64,000 nt of DNA from Boudabousia liubingyangii (GTDB lineage: Bacteria; Actinomycetota; Actinomycetes; Actinomycetales; Actinomycetaceae). The notes below the pieces were generated by a model. That model saw nothing but the letters and a program-made list of their open reading frames with translations, was not told the DNA's origin and searched no databases. Below, piece by piece: positions 17,608-26,398 of this stretch (position 1 is the first letter of the stretch; every line of letters begins with the position of its first letter). A program made the position numbers and the translations under genes. Location: assembly GCF_001907245.1 (NCBI RefSeq), contig NZ_MQSU01000002.1:186001-250000 (forward strand). Reading direction: 5' to 3'.

Positions 17608-20600
17608 ATGGAATCGAACTTTGTGCACCTGCACTGCCACACTGACTACTCAATGCTGGACGGTGCCGCCCGAATTAAACCCATGGTGGAGCGCGCCAAA
17701 GAACTAGGGCAGCCCGCCGTTGCGATTACCGACCACGGCTTCCTGTTCGGAGCATTTGAGTTCTATTCCGCCTGTAAGGATGCCGGCATCAAACCGATCA
17801 TCGGCCTAGAAGCCTACATGACACCCGGCACCTCCCGTTTCGATAACTCGCGCGTCCTCTGGGGCACCAAGGAGCAGCAGAGCGCCGGCGACGACGTTTC
17901 CGCGCGTGGTTCCTACACGCACATGACCCTGCTCTCGCGCACTACCGAGGGCATGCATAACCTATTCCGCCTAGGCTCCCTAGCCTCCCTTGAAGGACAC
18001 TTCGGTAAGGCTCCCCGTGCAGACCGTGACCTGCTGGAAACCTACTCGAAGGGTCTAATCGGCACTACCGGTTGCCCTTCCAGTGCCGTCCAGACGCGTC
18101 TGCGCCTAGGTCAAATCGAAGAGGCCTACAAGGAAGCGGGCGAACTGCAGGACATCTTCGGTAAAGAGAATTTCTTCGTCGAACTCATGGACCACGGGCT
18201 GTCCATTGAACGTCGAGTCCAAAAAGAACTGCTGGCTCTAGCGCGTCACCTAGACGCCCCGATTATCGCCACCAATGACTCCCACTATGTCAGCAAGGAT
18301 GAGCGCGATATTCACGACTCCATGCTGTGTATCTCTACCGGTTCAAGGCTTTCAGACCCGGACCGCTTCCGCTTCGAAGGTTCTGGCTATTACCTGAAGA
18401 CCGCCCAGGAAATGCGCGAAATCTTCAAGGAGCTCCCTGAGGCTTGCGATAACACTCTGCTGGTCGCCCAGATGTGCGACGTCGAGTTCACCACCACCAA
18501 AGAGGGCGCTAACTTCATGCCCCAGTTCCCCGTCCCGGAGGGCGAGGACGAACACTCCTGGTTTATTCGCGAGGTGGAACGCGGCCTACACTACCGTTTC
18601 CCCAACGGCATCCCAGACGAGGTTCGCAAACAGGCCGACTATGAGGTTGGCATTATTACCCAGATGGGTTTCCCTGGCTACTTCCTAGTGGTCGCCGACT
18701 ACATCCAGTGGGCTAAGGATCAGGGTATTCGCGTGGGGCCGGGACGTGGTTCCGGTGCCGGTTCCATGGTGGCTTACGCCATGCGTATTACCGAACTAAA
18801 CCCGTTGGAGCACGGTCTACTATTCGAACGGTTCCTAAACCCTGAACGTGTGTCCATGCCTGACTTCGATATCGACTTCGACGAACGTCGTCGCGGTGAG
18901 GTCATCGACTACGTGACCCGCAAGTACGGCTCCGACAAGATCGCGCAGGTGGTTACCTACGGCAAGATCAAGTCTAAGCAGGCCCTAAAAGACTCGACCC
19001 GCGTCCTCGGCTATGAATACCAGATGGGGGAGCGCCTCACCAAGGCCATGCCACCCTCGGTAATGGGTAAGGATATTCCCGTCAACGGGATCTTCGACCC
19101 CACCCACAAGCGCTACGCGGAAGCGGAAGAATTCCGCAAACTGCACGCCTCCGATCCGGATGTCCAAAAGGTCGTGGGCCTAGCTAAGGGCCTTGAGGGC
19201 CTGACCCGCCAGTGGGGCGTACACGCCTGTGCGGTGATCATGTCCTCGCATACTCTGACGGACATTATTCCCCTGATGAAGCGCCCCCAGGATGGCGCCA
19301 TCATTACCCAGTTCGAATACCCCACCTGTGAAGCCCTTGGGCTACTAAAGATGGACTTCTTGGGTCTGCGAAACCTGACGGTGATTTCCGATGCCCTCGA
19401 AGCGATTGTGGACAACGGTAAGGAACCCGTTGATCTTGACCACCTCACCCTTGACGACCGGGCTACCTACGAACTGCTCTCCACTGGTGAAACCCTAGGC
19501 GTCTTCCAGATGGATGGTGGCGGTATGCGAGAGCTACTGCGCCTGATGAAGCCCGACAACTTCGAGGACATCTCCGCGGTCGGTGCGCTCTACCGTCCCG
19601 GCCCCATGGGCGCGGACTCCCACACGAACTACGCCCTACGTAAGAACGGGATTCAGGCGATCGAACCGATCCACCCGGCCCTCGAAGAGCCCCTAAAGGA
19701 CATTCTGGGTGAGACCTATGGTCTGATCGTGTACCAAGAGCAGGTTATGGCTATTGCGCAGAAGGTCGCCGGCTACTCGCTGGGCCAAGCAGACTTGCTC
19801 CGTCGTGCGATGGGTAAGAAGAAGAAGGAAATTCTAGACAAGGAATACATTCCCTTCCACGATGGCATGATCGAGCGCGGCTACCCCGAGGACGCCATTA
19901 AGACCCTGTGGGATATCCTAGTTCCCTTCTCAAACTACGCGTTCAACAAGGCCCACTCGGCCGCCTACGGTGTGGTCTCATACTGGACCGCCTACCTAAA
20001 GGCCAACTACCCGGTCGAATACATGAGCGCCCTGCTGACCAGTCAGCGGGACAACAAGGATAAGCTTTCTAACTACCTAGCTGAATGCCGTCGGATGCAC
20101 ATTAATGTGCTGCCGCCGGATGTGAACGAATCCGATGCGCTATTTAGCGCGGTCGGGGAGGACATTCGCTTTGGCTTGGCGGCTATCCGCAACGTTGGCC
20201 ATAACGTCGTTGAGGCCATTATTGAAGCTCGCCAAGAAAAGGGCCCCTTCACCTCTTTCAAGGACTTCTTGTCCAAGGTGCCCATGGTGGTTTGCAATAA
20301 GCGCACCATTGATTCATTGATTAAGGCCGGGGCTTTTGACTCCCTAGAGGAATCTCGGGCGGCATTGTCTGCCTGCCATGAAGAGGCCGTTGACGCCGTC
20401 ACCAGCCAGAAGCGTAATGAGGCTATTGGTCAGTTTGACCTCTTTGCGGCCTTTGATACGCCGGTCGATGACGCCTTTACTTTCGCGATTCCTAACTTGC
20501 CCGAGTGGGACCGAAAGATCAAGTTGCAGTTTGAGCGTGACATGCTGGGCCTTTACGTGTCGGATCACCCGCTAAATGGCTTGGAACGTACCCTGGCTCG

Positions 20601-21156
20601 GAATGCGGACGCACCGATCACCCACGTCATTGGCGAGGGGGGCACGCCCGATCGCGGTACGGTGCGGATTTCCGGTTTGATTACTTCTGTGGTTCGTAAG
20701 ACCAATAAGCAGGGTGCCCTGTGGGCGATCGTCACCATCGAGGACTTAAGCGGGTCCATGCAGGTGCTCTTCTTCCCGCGTACCTTTGAGACCTATTCGC
20801 CCTTCCTGGAACCGGACGCCCTAGTTTCGATTACCGGTAATATGCGACGTGATGACGCGAAGGCGGAAATCTATGCAACGGATATGAAGGTGCTAGAGGT
20901 TTCTGAAACTGGTGAACTACCCCTAGTCCTCAACTTGGGGGTTCGTCAGTGTACTCGTGCCAATATGGAAGCCCTCCGTGATGTCCTAGAGACGCACCCG
21001 GGTTCGTCACCGGTACGGTTGAAGGTTAAGGAAGGTCCTAAGGTAACTACCTTGGAGCTGGATAAGACCACCGTGGAGCAATCAACGGCACTATTTGCCG
21101 ATATCCTAGCGATCCTAGGTTCCGGGGTGTTGCCGGCCGAGCACGCTAATAACTAG
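17608..21156 (+). CDS. dnaE: DNA polymerase III alpha subunit DnaE
   Basis: Replicative polymerase catalytic subunit, 1182 residues. The N-terminal PHP domain keeps its metal ligands (HLHCHTDYSMLDG, ITDHG, and later histidine and aspartate residues), so intrinsic 3'-5' proofreading is likely, as shown for mycobacterial DnaE1. The polymerase core follows with GPGRGSGAGSMVAYA and PDFDIDFDERRRGEVIDYV, the latter holding the catalytic aspartates; then the tandem HhH and OB-fold regions (about residues 830-1100). It starts with ATG ten bases after the pseudouridine synthase and ends directly against a convergent gene. Confidence 0.96.
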   Translation: MESNFVHLHCHTDYSMLDGAARIKPMVERAKELGQPAVAITDHGFLFGAFEFYSACKDAGIKPIIGLEAYMTPGTSRFDNSRVLWGTKEQQSAGDDVSARGSYTHMTLLSRTTEGMHNLFRLGSLASLEGHFGKAPRADRDLLETYSKGLIGTTGCPSSAVQTRLRLGQIEEAYKEAGELQDIFGKENFFVELMDHGLSIERRVQKELLALARHLDAPIIATNDSHYVSKDERDIHDSMLCISTGSRLSDPDRFRFEGSGYYLKTAQEMREIFKELPEACDNTLLVAQMCDVEFTTTKEGANFMPQFPVPEGEDEHSWFIREVERGLHYRFPNGIPDEVRKQADYEVGIITQMGFPGYFLVVADYIQWAKDQGIRVGPGRGSGAGSMVAYAMRITELNPLEHGLLFERFLNPERVSMPDFDIDFDERRRGEVIDYVTRKYGSDKIAQVVTYGKIKSKQALKDSTRVLGYEYQMGERLTKAMPPSVMGKDIPVNGIFDPTHKRYAEAEEFRKLHASDPDVQKVVGLAKGLEGLTRQWGVHACAVIMSSHTLTDIIPLMKRPQDGAIITQFEYPTCEALGLLKMDFLGLRNLTVISDALEAIVDNGKEPVDLDHLTLDDRATYELLSTGETLGVFQMDGGGMRELLRLMKPDNFEDISAVGALYRPGPMGADSHTNYALRKNGIQAIEPIHPALEEPLKDILGETYGLIVYQEQVMAIAQKVAGYSLGQADLLRRAMGKKKKEILDKEYIPFHDGMIERGYPEDAIKTLWDILVPFSNYAFNKAHSAAYGVVSYWTAYLKANYPVEYMSALLTSQRDNKDKLSNYLAECRRMHINVLPPDVNESDALFSAVGEDIRFGLAAIRNVGHNVVEAIIEARQEKGPFTSFKDFLSKVPMVVCNKRTIDSLIKAGAFDSLEESRAALSACHEEAVDAVTSQKRNEAIGQFDLFAAFDTPVDDAFTFAIPNLPEWDRKIKLQFERDMLGLYVSDHPLNGLERTLARNADAPITHVIGEGGTPDRGTVRISGLITSVVRKTNKQGALWAIVTIEDLSGSMQVLFFPRTFETYSPFLEPDALVSITGNMRRDDAKAEIYATDMKVLEVSETGELPLVLNLGVRQCTRANMEALRDVLETHPGSSPVRLKVKEGPKVTTLELDKTTVEQSTALFADILAILGSGVLPAEHANN

Positions 21157-21390
21157 TTAGTTTTCGCTGCGGACAATAGCGCCCGGTTCAGGAGCATCGG
21201 GGTCAAGTAAAGTGACTTCGTCTCCGTCATTGAGCTGCTTGGCACGCTGGGTACAAACTGTGCCGTTGACCATTACTTGGCCACTCTGAATTAGTGCCCC
21301 AGCTTCCGCGCCTGAATCCACAAGGCTTGCTAACTTAAGGAATTGTGCCAATTTGATGGGGGTACGGACAGGTAAATCGAAAAGTTCCAT
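21157..21390 (-). CDS. Small S4-domain RNA-binding protein (YbcJ-like)
   Basis: A 77-residue protein made almost wholly of one S4 RNA-binding domain: IKLAQFLKLASLVDSGAEA, then GQVMVNGTVCTQRAKQLNDGDEV. Single-domain S4 proteins of the YbcJ/YaaA type bind structured RNA; the target is unknown. Its stop codon directly abuts the dnaE stop, so the two genes converge without a gap or obvious terminator. It is divergent from the gene starting at 21479. Confidence 0.82.
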   Translation of the reverse strand: MELFDLPVRTPIKLAQFLKLASLVDSGAEAGALIQSGQVMVNGTVCTQRAKQLNDGDEVTLLDPDAPEPGAIVRSEN

Positions 21391-21478
21391 GACTGGATTC
21401 TACCTGTTGGTAACAAAGGGTGGCTTATCAATAGTGATAAAATCTAAACTAGCAGTGACCAGATTTAAGGAGGCCACC

Positions 21479-22186
21479 ATGCGGGAAGATAAATCTGAAC
21501 GCGATTTCGAAAAGGAGTTTGCTCAGCTAATCGGTGATGATCAAGCTGAGGAAAGCTCCAAGGTGCCAGAATCTGAAAAAAACTCTGACCTACCAGAGGT
21601 CGCCTACGGGGAAATCCCTGAAAACCTTGTTATCGAAGAAGTTCGTCCCATGGAGGATGGACATCGACGAGTGGGCCTGATCGTAACTGAGCTACGCTCG
21701 GCGCTACTACTTGAAGAAATCCTCAAAGAAGCGAAGCTCAAAGCACGTGCCCTCGGGACCGAATCCGGTGCCGTAGCTTGGGTTGATATTACTTCTGCGG
21801 AAGACGAGTTTTCTGAGCTGATGGGCCCCGAACGCCCCCTAGCCCCAGAATTGGACCAGGTTGGAAAAGCCCTAAGCGAGTTGCTGGGCCGCGAAGTTCT
21901 TGGGTTGCAGTCATGGTTGAGCCAAACTGACCCCGATGCTATTGACGAGGGCGAAAGTGCAGTTGTTGGGCAATTGGTGGCATGGCGTTATCTAAACGGA
22001 AAAGCTCATAAACCACTAAGCGCGGGAATGGTTGTGGCCTATCTAGATCCACGGATCGAAGACCTACTAGTGGGGCGTACTGACCCGCTAACTCACGATT
22101 TCCCGGTGGAAGAACCGCCCTCAATCTGGCGTTCCTTTAAGAACATTAGCAAGAATATTTTCAACCAGAGTCGACGCGATCAGTAG
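21479..22186 (+). CDS. Acidic conserved-looking protein of unknown function
   Basis: Not recognised. The 235 residues show an acidic, low-complexity N-terminus (about residues 1-50), then an apparently globular part from RRVGLIVTELRSALLLEEIL, rich in Glu and Leu with no Cys cluster, signal peptide or membrane segment. Near the C-terminus is a basic stretch, WRSFKNISKNIFNQSRRDQ. The frame is open back to 21353, but ATG 21479 has AAGGAGG eight bases before it, and upstream codons would overlap the divergent S4 gene. An AT-rich stretch at 21436-21451 probably holds the promoter. Position before an SseB-like gene and infC suggests a translation-linked neighbourhood, nothing firmer. Confidence 0.7.
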   Translation: MREDKSERDFEKEFAQLIGDDQAEESSKVPESEKNSDLPEVAYGEIPENLVIEEVRPMEDGHRRVGLIVTELRSALLLEEILKEAKLKARALGTESGAVAWVDITSAEDEFSELMGPERPLAPELDQVGKALSELLGREVLGLQSWLSQTDPDAIDEGESAVVGQLVAWRYLNGKAHKPLSAGMVVAYLDPRIEDLLVGRTDPLTHDFPVEEPPSIWRSFKNISKNIFNQSRRDQ

Positions 22187-22259
22187 AGCTACCTTGAATC
22201 CGCCTAGGATTAAAGTAGCAGCTGGGAAGTTTGAACTAATCGCCTGCTAAGGATACTCA

Positions 22260-23000
22260 ATGACAGAGAATCGACCGTTAAAGCTGACTGAAGCGCAGCG
22301 TCAAAAACTGGCCCAGAGGCTGGGGCAAAAGCCCGTAGGTGCTGCTGCCCATGATGCGGGGGACTGCCCTGCAGCGGTGGCCGCAGCCCTATCTGGAACG
22401 AAAGTGCGGGCTCGGCTAGAAAAGGTCGCTCACGCACTGGTTGGGCAAAGACTACTAATGCCGGTTTATGCGCATCCCGAAGAACATTCAGAACCAAAAA
22501 ACTTAGCCGAATCGCTGATCCGTCAAGAAGTAAATGGGCAGTCGGTACTACTGGCTTTTACCGATGTCGTCAGCATGCAGAAATTTGATCCGACGGCCCG
22601 GCCAGTACCCGTGCCGGTAAAACAGTTTGCCACCTGGGCACTATCGGATCAGCAGGCTCTAATGCTAAATCAAGACCCAGAGCTAATCCTGGGGATGCCG
22701 GCACTTTCTGCCCTAGTAGTAGGGGACAACTGGTTGCCGGCGTGGGCTAACGAGCCGCTTAACGTCGCGGTCCAGGACCTCATGTCCAACTATCCTGCGT
22801 TGGTAGGTTTTACCTTCCAACCGCAGGGGTATGGTACTCGCTTGGAGTTATCAGTTTTAATGACTGCCGGCCCGGACCAAGCCGGTCGGGAAGCGCGTGC
22901 ACAGGTCTCTAGCTTTGTTTCCCAAGTGGCACAGATACCCGAACTACCAGGATCATGTGGGCCACTGTCCGTCGCACCACAGCCGGTTAACCTAGCCTAG
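22260..23000 (+). CDS. SseB-like protein
   Basis: A 246-residue cytoplasmic protein with the SseB N-terminal domain pattern: LAESLIRQEVNGQSVLLAFTD, followed by FATWALSDQQALMLNQDP and LVVGDNWLPAWAN. The family is named after an enhancer of serine sensitivity, and its biochemical role is unknown; in many actinobacteria a member sits just upstream of infC, as here. AAGGATACTCA before the ATG at 22260 is a weak ribosome site. The gene follows the unknown acidic protein by 73 bases and precedes the long infC leader. Confidence 0.72.
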   Translation: MTENRPLKLTEAQRQKLAQRLGQKPVGAAAHDAGDCPAAVAAALSGTKVRARLEKVAHALVGQRLLMPVYAHPEEHSEPKNLAESLIRQEVNGQSVLLAFTDVVSMQKFDPTARPVPVPVKQFATWALSDQQALMLNQDPELILGMPALSALVVGDNWLPAWANEPLNVAVQDLMSNYPALVGFTFQPQGYGTRLELSVLMTAGPDQAGREARAQVSSFVSQVAQIPELPGSCGPLSVAPQPVNLA

Positions 23001-23086
23001 TGGGAAGATTGCTTCAGTTGCCGGGCCCTGGGGAGCCTAAATATGGTGAGTGTGTCGAAGTCTACGTATACTAATCCCCGAAATCC

Positions 23087-23115
23087 TTAAACCCGTAGTG
23101 AACATGTGTTAAGCT
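23087..23115 (+). promoter_or_regulatory. Candidate promoter of infC-rpmI-rplT
   Basis: TTAAAC (23087-23092) and TAAGCT (23110-23115) are spaced by exactly 17 bases, a plausible housekeeping promoter. Transcription would begin near 23122 and give a leader of about 220 bases before the infC start. Confidence 0.5.
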
Positions 23116-23121
23116 AAGGGA

Positions 23122-23342
23122 AGTCAAAAGCGGGTCCAACCGGACCCACAACGTAAGTGGAGGCCACTCCCACCTGGATTGCCGCCTGTGAAAGCAGAGC
23201 TAGGTATCGGGTAAAGAGCGTGATTGTGGATTGGCAGTGAAAGCTGTGTGTCCATTGTTATGTTTAGGCCTTCGCGCAGTGCGCCGAAGGCCTTTTTGGT
23301 GCCCTGACGTTGATTACTTTGAGCAGAGAATGGAGCAGGGTC
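23122..23342 (+). promoter_or_regulatory. Structured leader of infC
   Basis: The stretch between the SseB-like gene and infC holds no convincing gene. It starts with the hairpin GGGTCC-AACC-GGACCC (23132-23147), then AGTGG-AGG-CCACT (23156-23168), a middle part without obvious pairing, and a terminator-like hairpin at 23266-23293. GGAG (23332-23335) precedes the AUU start at 23343. The layout fits an RNA that controls transcription of the ribosomal protein operon, as L20 or IF3 leaders do in other bacteria; the specific ligand is not evident. Confidence 0.5.
23266..23297 (+). terminator. Attenuator-like terminator before infC
   Basis: AGGCCTTCG (23266-23274) pairs with CGAAGGCCT (23285-23293); inside it CGC and GCG pair around AGT with one bulged C. 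A run of T follows (23293-23297). It stands 45 bases before the infC start and about 145 bases after the predicted transcription start, so it would act as an intraleader attenuator rather than as the end of the upstream gene. Confidence 0.7.
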
Positions 23343-23969
23343 ATTACTGAACCGCGTATTAACGAACGCATTCGAGTCCCGGAAGTCCGACTAGTCGGTC
23401 CCGCTGGTGAACAGGTTGGTGTAGTTCGTGTAGAAGACGCTTTACGCCTAGCACAAGAAGCCGACCTCGACCTAGTTGAGGTGGCACCTGAGGCTCGTCC
23501 TCCGGTAGCTAAGCTCATGGATTACGGCAAGTACAAGTATGAGATGGCTCAGAAAGAACGTGCTGCTCGTCGTAACCAGGCCAATACGCAGATGAAGGAA
23601 GTCCAGTTCCGTCTAAAGATCGATGATCATGACTTCGAAACCAAGCGTGGCCACGTCGTTCGTTTCTTGAACGGTGGCGACAAGGTTAAGGTCGTAATCA
23701 TGTTCCGTGGTCGTGAACAATCACGTCCGGAACTTGGCGTGAAACTGCTTGAGCGTTTGGCTGAATCAGTAACTGAATATGGCACTGTGGAAGCACGTCC
23801 TCGGATTGACGGACGCCGCATGAACATGGTTCTGGCTCCGCTGCGTAAGAAGTCTGAGGCAATCAACGAGGTGCGTAAGCGCCGCGAGGAAGCCCGAGAC
23901 GAACGACGTGCACGCCGCCAAGAACGCTCTGAGCGTTCCGGCCAGGCTCAGGCTGAAAAGGCCAAATAA
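23343..23969 (+). CDS. infC: Translation initiation factor IF-3
   Basis: Binds the 30S subunit, prevents premature 50S joining and proofreads start codons. The N-terminal domain follows the actinobacterial pattern ([19 protein letters not shown]), a linker carries [12 protein letters not shown], and the C-terminal domain has [18 protein letters not shown]; a basic tail ends the protein. The start is placed at ATT 23343: GGAG lies seven bases before it and the family N-terminus begins right there, giving 208 residues. A TTG at 23310 is in frame but lacks a ribosome site. AUU starts on infC allow IF-3 to repress itself in E. coli. Confidence 0.93.
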   Translation: MTEPRINERIRVPEVRLVGPAGEQVGVVRVEDALRLAQEADLDLVEVAPEARPPVAKLMDYGKYKYEMAQKERAARRNQANTQMKEVQFRLKIDDHDFETKRGHVVRFLNGGDKVKVVIMFRGREQSRPELGVKLLERLAESVTEYGTVEARPRIDGRRMNMVLAPLRKKSEAINEVRKRREEARDERRARRQERSERSGQAQAEKAK

Positions 23970-24051
23970 GTAAATAAGGTTTTGCCGGTAACAACCGGAA
24001 GATAATGCTGGTGCCCTAAAGGGGCATGGATATAGATACGAGGATAGGAAA

Positions 24052-24246
24052 ATGCCGAAGAACAAGACGCACTCGGGTATGAAGAAGCGAGTTCGCACCA
24101 CCGGTACTGGTAAGCTCATGCGTGAGCGTGCTGGTAAGCGCCACTTGCTAGAGCACAAGTCGTCGCGTCGTACGCGTCGCCTGTCCCGGGACCAGGTTGT
24201 GGCTCCCGCCGACGTGAAGAAGATTAAATCGCTGCTCGGCAAGTGA
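24052..24246 (+). CDS. rpmI: Ribosomal protein bL35
   Basis: Large-subunit protein of 64 residues, strongly basic, with the family pattern [20 protein letters not shown] and [16 protein letters not shown]. It lies 82 bases after infC and 32 before rplT in the universal infC-rpmI-rplT order. Two short hairpins lie in the gap upstream (CCGGT/ACCGG at 23985-23998, TGCCC/GGGCA at 24012-24026), and AGGATAGGAAA precedes the ATG. Confidence 0.97.
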   Translation: MPKNKTHSGMKKRVRTTGTGKLMRERAGKRHLLEHKSSRRTRRLSRDQVVAPADVKKIKSLLGK

Positions 24247-24278
24247 GCCGGACCGGGAATTATAAGGAGTTTTAGAAT

Positions 24279-24662
24279 ATGGCACGCGTAAAAAGGGCTG
24301 TAAACGCCGCTAAGAAGCGCCGCGTTGTTTTGGACCGCGCCTCAGGTTACCGCGGTCAGCGTTCCCGCCTATACCGTAAGGCTAAGGAACAGGTCACCCA
24401 CTCAATGGTGTACTCGTACCGCGACCGCAAGGCTCGCAAGAACGAGTTCCGTCGCCTCTGGATTGCACGTATCAACGCTGCTGTCCGCGCTGAAGGCATG
24501 ACCTACAACCGCTTCATCCAGGGTCTAAACCTGGCTGGCATCGAGGTTGACCGTCGCGTTCTTTCCGAACTAGCTATCTCTGATCCGGCTGCATTCAGCA
24601 CCCTGGTCAAGGCTGCTAAGGAAGCACTACCGGAAGACGTTAACGCTCCCAAGGAAGCCTGA
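24279..24662 (+). CDS. rplT: Ribosomal protein bL20
   Basis: Large-subunit assembly protein of 127 residues with a long basic N-terminal helix region ([19 protein letters not shown]) and the globular part [19 protein letters not shown]. It closes the infC operon and ends 61 bases before a strong terminator. In other bacteria L20 also represses this operon by binding its leader; the structured leader before infC makes that plausible here, though not shown. Confidence 0.97.
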   Translation: MARVKRAVNAAKKRRVVLDRASGYRGQRSRLYRKAKEQVTHSMVYSYRDRKARKNEFRRLWIARINAAVRAEGMTYNRFIQGLNLAGIEVDRRVLSELAISDPAAFSTLVKAAKEALPEDVNAPKEA

Positions 24663-24723
24663 GTTCCCCACGGGCGACGGTGGCTATAAGCTGCTGTCTT
24701 AACCCAGCGGATTAAGCTTACAA

Positions 24724-24755
24724 AAGCGGGCCGAGGATTTTTCCTCGGCCCGCTT
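24724..24755 (+). terminator. Terminator after rplT
   Basis: AAGCGGGCCGAGGA (24724-24737) and TCCTCGGCCCGCTT (24742-24755) form a perfect 14-base-pair stem with a TTTT loop. The downstream T-run is poor, but the stem strength and the position at the end of the infC operon support the call. Confidence 0.8.
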
Positions 24756-24894
24756 CGTATATCCCGCCTTCCACTAGTGACTTTCAGTTGGGGAGCACGG
24801 AATCTAGCATGCTTACTATATCCATCATTATGCTGGAGTAATCGTGGGAGAGTAAGATCATGACCGGAAGGCACCCTGGAACGGGAGTTTGGAA

Positions 24895-25578
24895 ATGCTA
24901 AGTACTACTAGATTAGGCAAGCCAATCGCACTTGCTACCTTGACATTTACGCTGTTGTTATCTGCTTGCGCTAGCCCCGGTGCCGGAACTTCATCCGTTC
25001 CAAGCCCTTCACCCGCCCCGGTAGTCAAGACTCCTGAGCCGACTGTAAGTAAAGTGGGCACCCCTGAAGCTAAAGATCAGAAGGGAGCCCAGGAGGAAGC
25101 GGCCGCGAAGGCCAAGGAAGCCGAAGTGAAGCAAAAGGCCGAGGCCGAAGCAAAGGCGAAGGCCGCTGTCGAAGCTAAGAAAGCTGCCCAGGCTAAGGCC
25201 GAAATGGAAGCCAAACGTCAAGCAGAAGCCAAGAACTCCGCGACCATTCCTTCTTCCCCCAAAGATGCTTCCGCCCCTCGTAAAGCAAAGTCTAAGCCTC
25301 AACCCGCCCCGCAAAAGGTAAGAACGGCACCTAAACATAAGACGGCACCTGTGCAGACTCCTCACAAACAAAAGCGCAAGTCTGCTCCCGCTCCCAAGAA
25401 GTCTGTTGCTCCCGCCAAGCCCGCACCAAAGAAGGTGGCTCCGGCGCCGGCAATACCAGATTGGAAGAAAAAACTGGAAGAGGGACGTGAACGTCGTCGG
25501 AGAGCTCAGCGGGAAGCCGAGAAGAGTTGTCCGAAGGGAACTGTTTACTACCTAAATGGAGTCAAAATCACCTGCTAA
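24895..25578 (+). CDS. Lys/Ala/Pro-rich lipoprotein of unknown function
   Basis: A secreted, membrane-anchored protein of 227 residues. The signal peptide has a basic start, a hydrophobic core (IALATLTFTLLL) and the lipobox LSAC, so Cys 25 or so would be lipidated after LspA cleavage. A charged helical stretch of Glu/Ala/Lys repeats (about residues 60-115) is followed by a Pro/Ala/Lys-rich region and a short C-terminal module, CPKGTVYYLNGVKITC, with two cysteines that could form a disulfide. ATG 24895 is chosen over TTG 24889 because GGAG lies seven bases before it. No enzymatic domain is visible; a wall-spanning stalk is one possible reading. Confidence 0.75.
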   Translation: MLSTTRLGKPIALATLTFTLLLSACASPGAGTSSVPSPSPAPVVKTPEPTVSKVGTPEAKDQKGAQEEAAAKAKEAEVKQKAEAEAKAKAAVEAKKAAQAKAEMEAKRQAEAKNSATIPSSPKDASAPRKAKSKPQPAPQKVRTAPKHKTAPVQTPHKQKRKSAPAPKKSVAPAKPAPKKVAPAPAIPDWKKKLEEGRERRRRAQREAEKSCPKGTVYYLNGVKITC

Positions 25579-25608
25579 TACCTTCGACACTCTCAGCGAC
25601 CAAAACAG

Positions 25609-25645
25609 AATCCCCGACGCTTAAATGGATAAGACGTCGGGGATT
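25609..25645. terminator. Probable bidirectional terminator
   Basis: AATCCCCGACG (25609-25619) and CGTCGGGGATT (25635-25645) form an 11-base-pair stem with a 15-base loop between two convergent genes. On the minus strand the stem is followed by TTCTGTTTTGG, so it should serve the CPVCNK membrane gene best. Confidence 0.6.
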
Positions 25646-25652
25646 AGTACGT

Positions 25653-26243
25653 TCAAAGGGATAATGGTCGCGGTCGCACTCGCAACCATAGGGCCAGAGC
25701 TAAAGCGGCCACCGCAATCGCCGCAATATAGGGCTGCGCCGGTGCCCACAAGCCTAAAGCACCAGAGGTGCCCAAAAGCAGTAGCACGATCTTATTACAG
25801 ACTGGGCAGGCCACCGCAAAGAGCGTCGCCCCAATAATCGTCGCAAAACGGCCAGCCTGCGGATCCTTCGGAGCGGCCGGCAGTGCGAACCAGAGGAAAG
25901 TCAGAATCAAGGTGGCACCTACTGCTAGGTATTCCCACCAGCGCACCGGTACCTCCCTAGAGAAGATCGGGTTCGGCAAAATATCTGTCGGTAGGACCAA
26001 AAACAAACCTACGCCCAAAGTCAGCAGCAGGGCTCGTAAGTAACCCTGTAGGGGAGTGCGCTGGGTTTCTTCCCGCACGCCCTCGGCGGAAATAAACCTA
26101 GCCTGCGGCCACCAAGCCTGCGGCTGAGCGGTACGTAAAGAAGCGGGTACCGAAGTCGCGGACGAAGCCGTGACCTGTTCAGATCCCTTGGCGGCACGTT
26201 TGGCAGCATCATTGCGGTCAGAGCGGTCGGAAGGGGATGTCAT
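25653..26243 (-). CDS. Membrane protein with a CPVCNK motif
   Basis: Unrecognised 196-residue protein. A hydrophilic N-terminal part (about residues 1-70) is followed by four hydrophobic segments. The third starts with ACPVCNKIVLLLLGTSGALG, a CxxC pair at a membrane edge followed by Asn-Lys. Similar CPxCNK membrane proteins occur in other actinobacteria, but I know of no assigned function; the CxxC could bind metal or take part in thiol exchange. The gene is divergent from the MFS transporter and has AAAGG before its ATG. Confidence 0.72.
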   Translation of the reverse strand: MTSPSDRSDRNDAAKRAAKGSEQVTASSATSVPASLRTAQPQAWWPQARFISAEGVREETQRTPLQGYLRALLLTLGVGLFLVLPTDILPNPIFSREVPVRWWEYLAVGATLILTFLWFALPAAPKDPQAGRFATIIGATLFAVACPVCNKIVLLLLGTSGALGLWAPAQPYIAAIAVAALALALWLRVRPRPLSL

Positions 26244-26398
26244 AGGAACCTTTCAGCCTCGAAAAAGAAAACAGTCTCATCATAACAACCAAGTGGAACC
26301 GCTTTCTATTCCCGCGCCTTAGTGGCAAATGCGTCAAGCTTTCAATAGACTAAAACTGAGCCAAGAAAAACCAATAAAGACTGGCAACTAAAACTCTT

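Noticed and set aside
23310-23342. TTG 23310 as start of infC
   Set aside because: No ribosome site in front, and the 11 added residues have no match to the IF-3 N-terminus; ATT 23343 fits both.
23248-23350. Small GTG frame running through the infC terminator as a leader peptide
   Set aside because: No ribosome site and no regulatory codon run; length could arise by chance.
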